From Bacillota bacterium (GTDB lineage Bacteria; Bacillota; Clostridia; Lachnospirales; Anaerotignaceae), in NCBI GenBank assembly GCA_030526765.1, contig JAUNCB010000083.1, forward strand, positions 1 through 5,958: a stretch of 5,958 bases of DNA, in the 5' to 3' direction. A program made the translations under genes and the position numbers. A model generated the notes under the pieces. The model saw nothing but the letters and a program-made list of their open reading frames with translations. It was not told where the DNA came from and did no database searches. Shown here piece by piece: positions 5,120 through 5,958 of this stretch (position 1 is the first letter of the stretch; every line of letters begins with the position of its first letter).

Positions 5120-5958
5120 TCAATATTTGCTCATCAGTTCAACAACCTTGTTTACAAAAGCAGTACGATCTACTTCTGTTACAATAAAGGTATTGTGTTC
5201 GTCAAACTGTTTGTCGCTGTAAAGGTCTGTTACTGTTTTGCCGGATGTGATCTTGCCCTTTGTTTCTACATGGACACCACACCATTCCCCTTTGAACATT
5301 TCGGGATATGCCGCATACAGAACGGCAGAGGGGTCATGCTGTGCCACACCGGGTCTGTGCAGCAGATCTCTGTAGAAAGCCAGTGCTTTCTGTACCACAC
5401 CATGGAACAGGGTTGCTTCCTTGCTGCCCAGTGCAGCCAGTCGTTCCACCTCTTCCGGTGTCAGATAAGATTCCATTGTTACATCCAGACCGCACATATA
5501 TACGGGGATACCGGATGTAAACATCATTTCTGCCGCCTCGGGGTCTTCATAAATATTGAATTCCGCACAAGGTGTCACATTACCGCCGATCGCAGCACCA
5601 CCCATAATAACGATGTGTTTGATCAGATCCTTCAGATCTTTATATTTTGCCAGTGCAACGGCAATATTTGTCATAGGACCAACAGCGATCAGTACCAGTT
5701 CGCCTTTGTGTTCCTTCGCCAGACGATAGATCGCATCCCATGCAGCCTCTGTTTCCACAGGCTGTTTGCTTTCGGGAAGCACTACACCGCCCATGCCGTC
5801 TTCCCCATGAATATGCGCTGCTGTTACCAGATCACGCATCAGAGGTTTTGCAGCACCCTGATAAACGGGAACATCTGCACCAATATAATCGATGATGTTA
5901 CGGCCGTTTTTGAAGGTATATTCAATGGGTGCATTTCCTGCAACCGTTGTAACCGCCA
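5120..5958 (-). CDS. Nucleoside hydrolase, inosine/uridine-preferring family (partial; N-terminus beyond right edge)
   Basis: This enzyme hydrolyses the N-glycosidic bond of ribonucleosides to ribose plus free base, a salvage or catabolic reaction (RihA/RihB/IunH type). The frame is open to the window edge and gives 278 residues before the stop at 5120, against a usual length near 310, so only about the first 30 are missing. Those should include the Ca-binding DTDxGxDD motif. Visible signatures in order are TTVAGN near the edge, HGEDGMGG, GPMTNIA, VIMGGA, the substrate-contacting TPCAEFNIYEDPEAA segment, and QHDPSAVLYAAYP with the His-Asp pair near the C-terminus. An internal Met encoded at 5837-5839 is not the start, because conserved sequence continues upstream of it. 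The purine or pyrimidine preference cannot be decided. Downstream lie its own terminator and the lipase gene. Confidence 0.92.
   Translation of the reverse strand, partial: AVTTVAGNAPIEYTFKNGRNIIDYIGADVPVYQGAAKPLMRDLVTAAHIHGEDGMGGVVLPESKQPVETEAAWDAIYRLAKEHKGELVLIAVGPMTNIAVALAKYKDLKDLIKHIVIMGGAAIGGNVTPCAEFNIYEDPEAAEMMFTSGIPVYMCGLDVTMESYLTPEEVERLAALGSKEATLFHGVVQKALAFYRDLLHRPGVAQHDPSAVLYAAYPEMFKGEWCGVHVETKGKITSGKTVTDLYSDKQFDEHNTFIVTEVDRTAFVNKVVELMSKY

Noticed and set aside
1..5958. A CRISPR array, defence system, insertion sequence or phage genes
   Set aside because: No spaced direct repeats, transposase or nuclease cassette other than sbcD, terminal inverted repeats or integrase motifs were seen on either strand.

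Overview
The window looks like chromosomal DNA from a low-to-mid GC Gram-positive anaerobe of the class Clostridia (Bacillota). This is an inference from the strong AGGAGG-type ribosome binding sites, the compact intrinsic terminators with T-tracts, and the overall look of the proteins. No species can be named. There is no rRNA, tRNA, CRISPR array, insertion sequence or phage gene. Almost every base is coding, and the longest intergenic stretch is about 150 bp.

Layout, left to right. (1) Positions 1-588, minus strand: the N-terminal half of the DNA repair nuclease subunit SbcD, running off the left edge. (2) Positions 650-3205, minus strand: a tight four-gene operon transcribed right to left. 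It encodes two small, different YdcZ/DUF606-type membrane proteins, then an FMN-dependent NAD(P)H oxidoreductase of the azoreductase/quinone reductase type, then a zinc-dependent medium-chain alcohol dehydrogenase. It has a good sigma-A promoter at 3242-3270 and an intrinsic terminator at 606-640. (3) Positions 3359-4102, plus strand: a divergently transcribed nucleoside phosphorylase of the uridine phosphorylase-like group. (4) Positions 4110-4146: a bidirectional terminator. (5) Positions 4145-5068, minus strand: an alpha/beta hydrolase of the lysophospholipase/monoacylglycerol lipase type. (6) Positions 5089-5113: a terminator. (7) Positions 5120-5958, minus strand: an inosine/uridine-preferring-type nucleoside hydrolase whose first roughly 30 codons lie beyond the right edge.

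How the genes may work together. The four-gene operon pairs a two-component small transporter with two soluble reductases, which suggests uptake or efflux of a small molecule coupled to its reduction, for example a quinone, aldehyde or ketone. That reading is inference. The charge distribution of the two YdcZ-type proteins predicts opposite membrane orientations, as expected for an antiparallel heterodimer. The phosphorylase and the nucleoside hydrolase both cleave the N-glycosidic bond of nucleosides, one by phosphate and one by water, so this end of the window has a nucleoside-salvage theme with a lipase between them.

The window is mostly ordinary metabolic DNA. The points most worth a second look are the opposite-topology transporter pair and its reductase operon, a small inverted repeat overlapping that operon's promoter, the missing uracil-binding residues in the phosphorylase, and two terminators that sit directly against the ribosome binding site of the next gene.
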